From positions 1 through 55,246 of the forward strand of contig PWHV01000021.1 of the NCBI GenBank assembly GCA_003555025.1: DNA of 55,246 nt, given 5' to 3'. A program made the position numbers and the translations under genes. This DNA comes from Methanomassiliicoccaceae archaeon (GTDB lineage Archaea > Thermoplasmatota > Thermoplasmata > Methanomassiliicoccales > Methanomethylophilaceae). The notes below the pieces were generated by a model that was not told where the DNA came from, did no database searches, and worked only from the letters and a program-made list of their open reading frames with translations. Positions 53,417 through 55,246 of this stretch are shown here, one piece after another (position 1 is the first letter of the stretch; every line of letters begins with the position of its first letter).

Positions 53417-54637
53417 TCATCTGCCCAGAGGGGGCCAGAGCCCCTTCAGCCTCGGGCCCTCCCGCTCGGGGTCCATGGTGAAGACCTCGAGCCCCGGGAC
53501 GACCATACGCACCACTGGAACGCCGAGCTCCTCGCGCGTGAGGTCGGCCGCCACCGCCATGTCGAAGCCGCTGTCCACCAGCATCTGCAGCACCACAAAC
53601 AGGTCGTCGAGCACGTAATCGGTGTCCTGCCTCTCCATCTCCGACAGCCGGAGCTCGAGGCCGGAGGGGAAGAACCATTCGCGGTTCATCTCCTTCACCT
53701 TTGTCAGGCCAAGCTCTTGGATGCGGGAGCTCCGCCGCAAGTCGGCCTTTACTCCGTGGAGATGGGTGGTCCGGCTCTGCGCCGCCTCGGTTATGGCCCG
53801 GAGAGCGGCGGTCTCCGGGTTCAGATGGGTGCCGACGCCGATGACCAGCATCTCCGGGTCCTCGGTCTCGAGGTCCTCGGCGGCAGCACCGATGGTGGGC
53901 ACGCCGATGTCGCTGGTCAGGTCTTTGAGGTGCATCCTCACCCCGTTGTCCTCGCAGCGCGCCAGCAGCTCGGCGCAGAGCGAGTCCTGATCGTCCACCG
54001 TCACGTCGGCGTTCACGAAGCGGCGATGGTCACAGATGGACCAGGCATCCCTCTCGATGAGTTCCAGCACCGCGTGCAGGATCGCCTCCTCCATGGTGTT
54101 CCCCGATGCGATGCCGTTGGTGTGGTAGCGGAACAGCTGCAGGTCGCCCTGGCCATGATAAGGGTGGAAGACGGCGTTGGCGGGCAACCATGCCTCCTGG
54201 TTGCGGAAGAGGTCGAACCCCTCGGTCCAAGCGATGGGCTGGTCCATGACTTGGGCGTAGGACCTCGGCGGCAGTATCAAATCCCGCGGGTCAACGAAGA
54301 GGCCGCGCTCGGACATCTCGCCCACCGTGGCGCGGACGATTGCGTCCTCCGCCCTAGGCTCGGCGGAGTAGCGCTCCATGGCCTCCATCACCGCCGATGC
54401 CATTGCCTGCTCCCGGCTGGGGCCTTTGCCGTTGAAGTTGCTGCCCACGCCATCGGGCGCTCCGGTCCAGGAGACCGACCATACCGGTATGCCGATGCGG
54501 TCCACCGGGCTGATGTCTTGGAGATCCACCATGCCTGCCTTGTCCAGCAAGGGCAGCGCCCTATCCAGGGTCTCCGACGGCGGGATGGTGCGGTGGCCGC
54601 TGTCGCAGTGGTGCTTCGGCTGCCTGGTCAGTCTCAT
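53417..54637 (-). CDS. ycaO: YcaO-domain enzyme, probable McrA thioglycine synthase subunit
   Basis: A 406-residue YcaO protein. These enzymes use ATP to activate a backbone amide; in methanogens, with TfuA, they make thioglycine in McrA. ATP/Mg motifs are SREQAMASAVMEAMERYSAE and EAILHAVLELIERDAWS; also seen are NFNGKGPS, NTNGIASGNTMEEA-like residues (TNGIASGNT) and the C-terminal MDPEREGPRLKGLWPPLGR. The ATG at 54637 is followed by MRLTRQPKHH; the frame extending to 54727 is not supported. It lies upstream of the mcr operon on the same strand, 40 bp after an Lrp gene. No TfuA gene is in the window. Confidence 0.93.
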   Translation of the reverse strand: MRLTRQPKHHCDSGHRTIPPSETLDRALPLLDKAGMVDLQDISPVDRIGIPVWSVSWTGAPDGVGSNFNGKGPSREQAMASAVMEAMERYSAEPRAEDAIVRATVGEMSERGLFVDPRDLILPPRSYAQVMDQPIAWTEGFDLFRNQEAWLPANAVFHPYHGQGDLQLFRYHTNGIASGNTMEEAILHAVLELIERDAWSICDHRRFVNADVTVDDQDSLCAELLARCEDNGVRMHLKDLTSDIGVPTIGAAAEDLETEDPEMLVIGVGTHLNPETAALRAITEAAQSRTTHLHGVKADLRRSSRIQELGLTKVKEMNREWFFPSGLELRLSEMERQDTDYVLDDLFVVLQMLVDSGFDMAVAADLTREELGVPVVRMVVPGLEVFTMDPEREGPRLKGLWPPLGR

Positions 54638-54677
54638 GCATTGTGGAAAGGATAGGATGATAATAAGATGTTCGACA

Positions 54678-55142
54678 TCAGCGGTTGTCCCGTTGGTATA
54701 TCTTGATGTCGGAATTGGGGTCCACATCTATCCTCTCCACCAGGATGTCGACCTCCACGTTGTAGATGTTGGCGATGACCAGGAAACGCTCCTGTATAAG
54801 CTCGTACAAGGAGTCCACAGAGGATGTGAAAAGCTCCACCACGATGTTGTGGTCCCCGAAGGACTTGTAGATGTTGGCCACCTCCGGGAACCGCTTCAGC
54901 TCCTCGATGACGTTGTGCACCGAGGACCCGATCACCTCGATGGATAGCAGGGCGCGCATCAGGTTCAGCTTGGAGGGGTTGACCTCCACCGAGTACCCGG
55001 TTATCACCCCGTCCTTCTCCATCCGGGAGAGGCGCCGTGAGACGGTGGCCTTGGAGATCCCCAACTGCTCCGCTATTAAACCCATGCTCACCCGTGAGTC
55101 GCTCCGCAGGCATCTCAATATCTCGAAATCTTTTGAATCCAT
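54678..55142 (-). CDS. Lrp/AsnC-family transcriptional regulator
   Basis: A 154-residue Lrp-type protein. The N-terminal MDSKDFEILRCLRSDSRVS and the helix-turn-helix IAEQLGISKATVSRRLSRMEKDG (residues about 24-46) are typical; the C-terminal half (residues about 60-154) is the RAM ligand domain with GDHNIVVELF and FLVIANIYN. The ATG at 55142 is chosen by family length; an ATG at 55181 extends over the operator palindrome. It precedes ycaO by 40 bp on the same strand and may control ycaO and mcr. Palindromic and repeated GTTGCA sites lie upstream, suggesting autoregulation. Confidence 0.92.
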   Translation of the reverse strand: MDSKDFEILRCLRSDSRVSMGLIAEQLGISKATVSRRLSRMEKDGVITGYSVEVNPSKLNLMRALLSIEVIGSSVHNVIEELKRFPEVANIYKSFGDHNIVVELFTSSVDSLYELIQERFLVIANIYNVEVDILVERIDVDPNSDIKIYQRDNR

Positions 55143-55153
55143 ATCATTATTTT

Positions 55154-55168
55154 TGCAACACCGTTGCA
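55154..55168. promoter_or_regulatory. 15-bp palindrome TGCAAC-ACC-GTTGCA, candidate Lrp operator
   Basis: Perfect 6-bp arms sit 12 bp upstream of the lrp ATG. A further half-site GTTGCA at 55204-55209 lies about 40 bp away, an arrangement like multi-site Lrp binding. Role in autoregulation is inferred. Confidence 0.5.
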
Positions 55169-55246
55169 TATCCCCCTTCAATATTCATGGGATATGATAC
55201 TTTGTTGCACAAAATACTTGAGATTATTAAACTTTGTCGTAATAAA

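Overview
The window is a stretch of a methanogenic archaeon's chromosome, most likely order Methanomassiliicoccales (class Thermoplasmata). It carries a complete mcrBDGA operon and a full MCR-activation/marker operon. The information-processing genes are archaeal: FEN1 with a PIP box, Rpo7 and Spt4, S24e and S27ae, deoxyhypusine synthase, an archaeal RNase P RNA and CCA-encoding tRNAs. It also has the archaeal mevalonate enzyme AcnX, geranylgeranyl reductases, and a DUF835 domain (common in Thermoplasmata). Base composition is GC-rich, which fits the Methanomassiliicoccus type. The taxonomic call is an inference from gene content.

Region 1 (1-11.4 kb) is housekeeping: methionine adenosyltransferase (cut by the window edge), an XRE-CBS regulator, RNase Z, ribulose-phosphate epimerase, FEN1, and an unusually long isoleucyl-tRNA synthetase fused to HhH and DUF835 domains. 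A phosphomevalonate-dehydratase-type AcnX pair follows; its small subunit is fused to a Nudix hydrolase. A QueG-like iron-sulfur protein closes the region. Region 2 (11.4-14.3 kb) is a sparse, more AT-rich segment with one membrane-anchored surface protein, a long gene-poor stretch and an RDD membrane protein. Region 3 (14.3-22.4 kb) holds tRNA-Arg, the conserved rpo7-spt4-dephospho-CoA kinase-rps24e-rps27ae operon, a K+-independent membrane pyrophosphatase, a MetV-like protein, a polyprenol-kinase-like enzyme with a P-loop kinase, deoxyhypusine synthase and a beta-decarboxylating dehydrogenase.

Region 4 (22.4-31.3 kb) is a largely leftward redox/lipid block: membrane protein, two geranylgeranyl-reductase-family flavoproteins, a QueG-like protein, a CDF metal transporter and a ferredoxin-like protein, followed by an aldehyde dehydrogenase, a condensation-type acyltransferase and a flavin split-barrel protein. 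Region 5 (31.7-37.9 kb) has tRNA-Leu divergent from RNase P RNA, an eIF2B-like protein with an unknown partner, TrpB2, a HAD phosphatase and a GlcD-type FAD dehydrogenase.

Region 6 (37.9-55.2 kb) is the methanogenesis core. One leftward operon reads atwA-mcrC-mmp3-mmp6-mmp5-mmp15-mmp17-mmp7-DUF123, which is the machinery that activates MCR. Divergent from it is a winged-helix protein with a DUF2111 C-terminus, a candidate methanogenesis regulator. Further right come mcrB-mcrD-mcrG-mcrA-DUF2098, then a YcaO enzyme (McrA thioglycine formation) and an Lrp-type regulator. Several palindromes sit at the promoters of the regulator, mcr and lrp genes. The most notable observations are the two domain fusions (IleRS-HhH-DUF835 and AcnX-Nudix), the probable mcr operator and structured leader, and the candidate DUF4443/DUF2111 control circuit.
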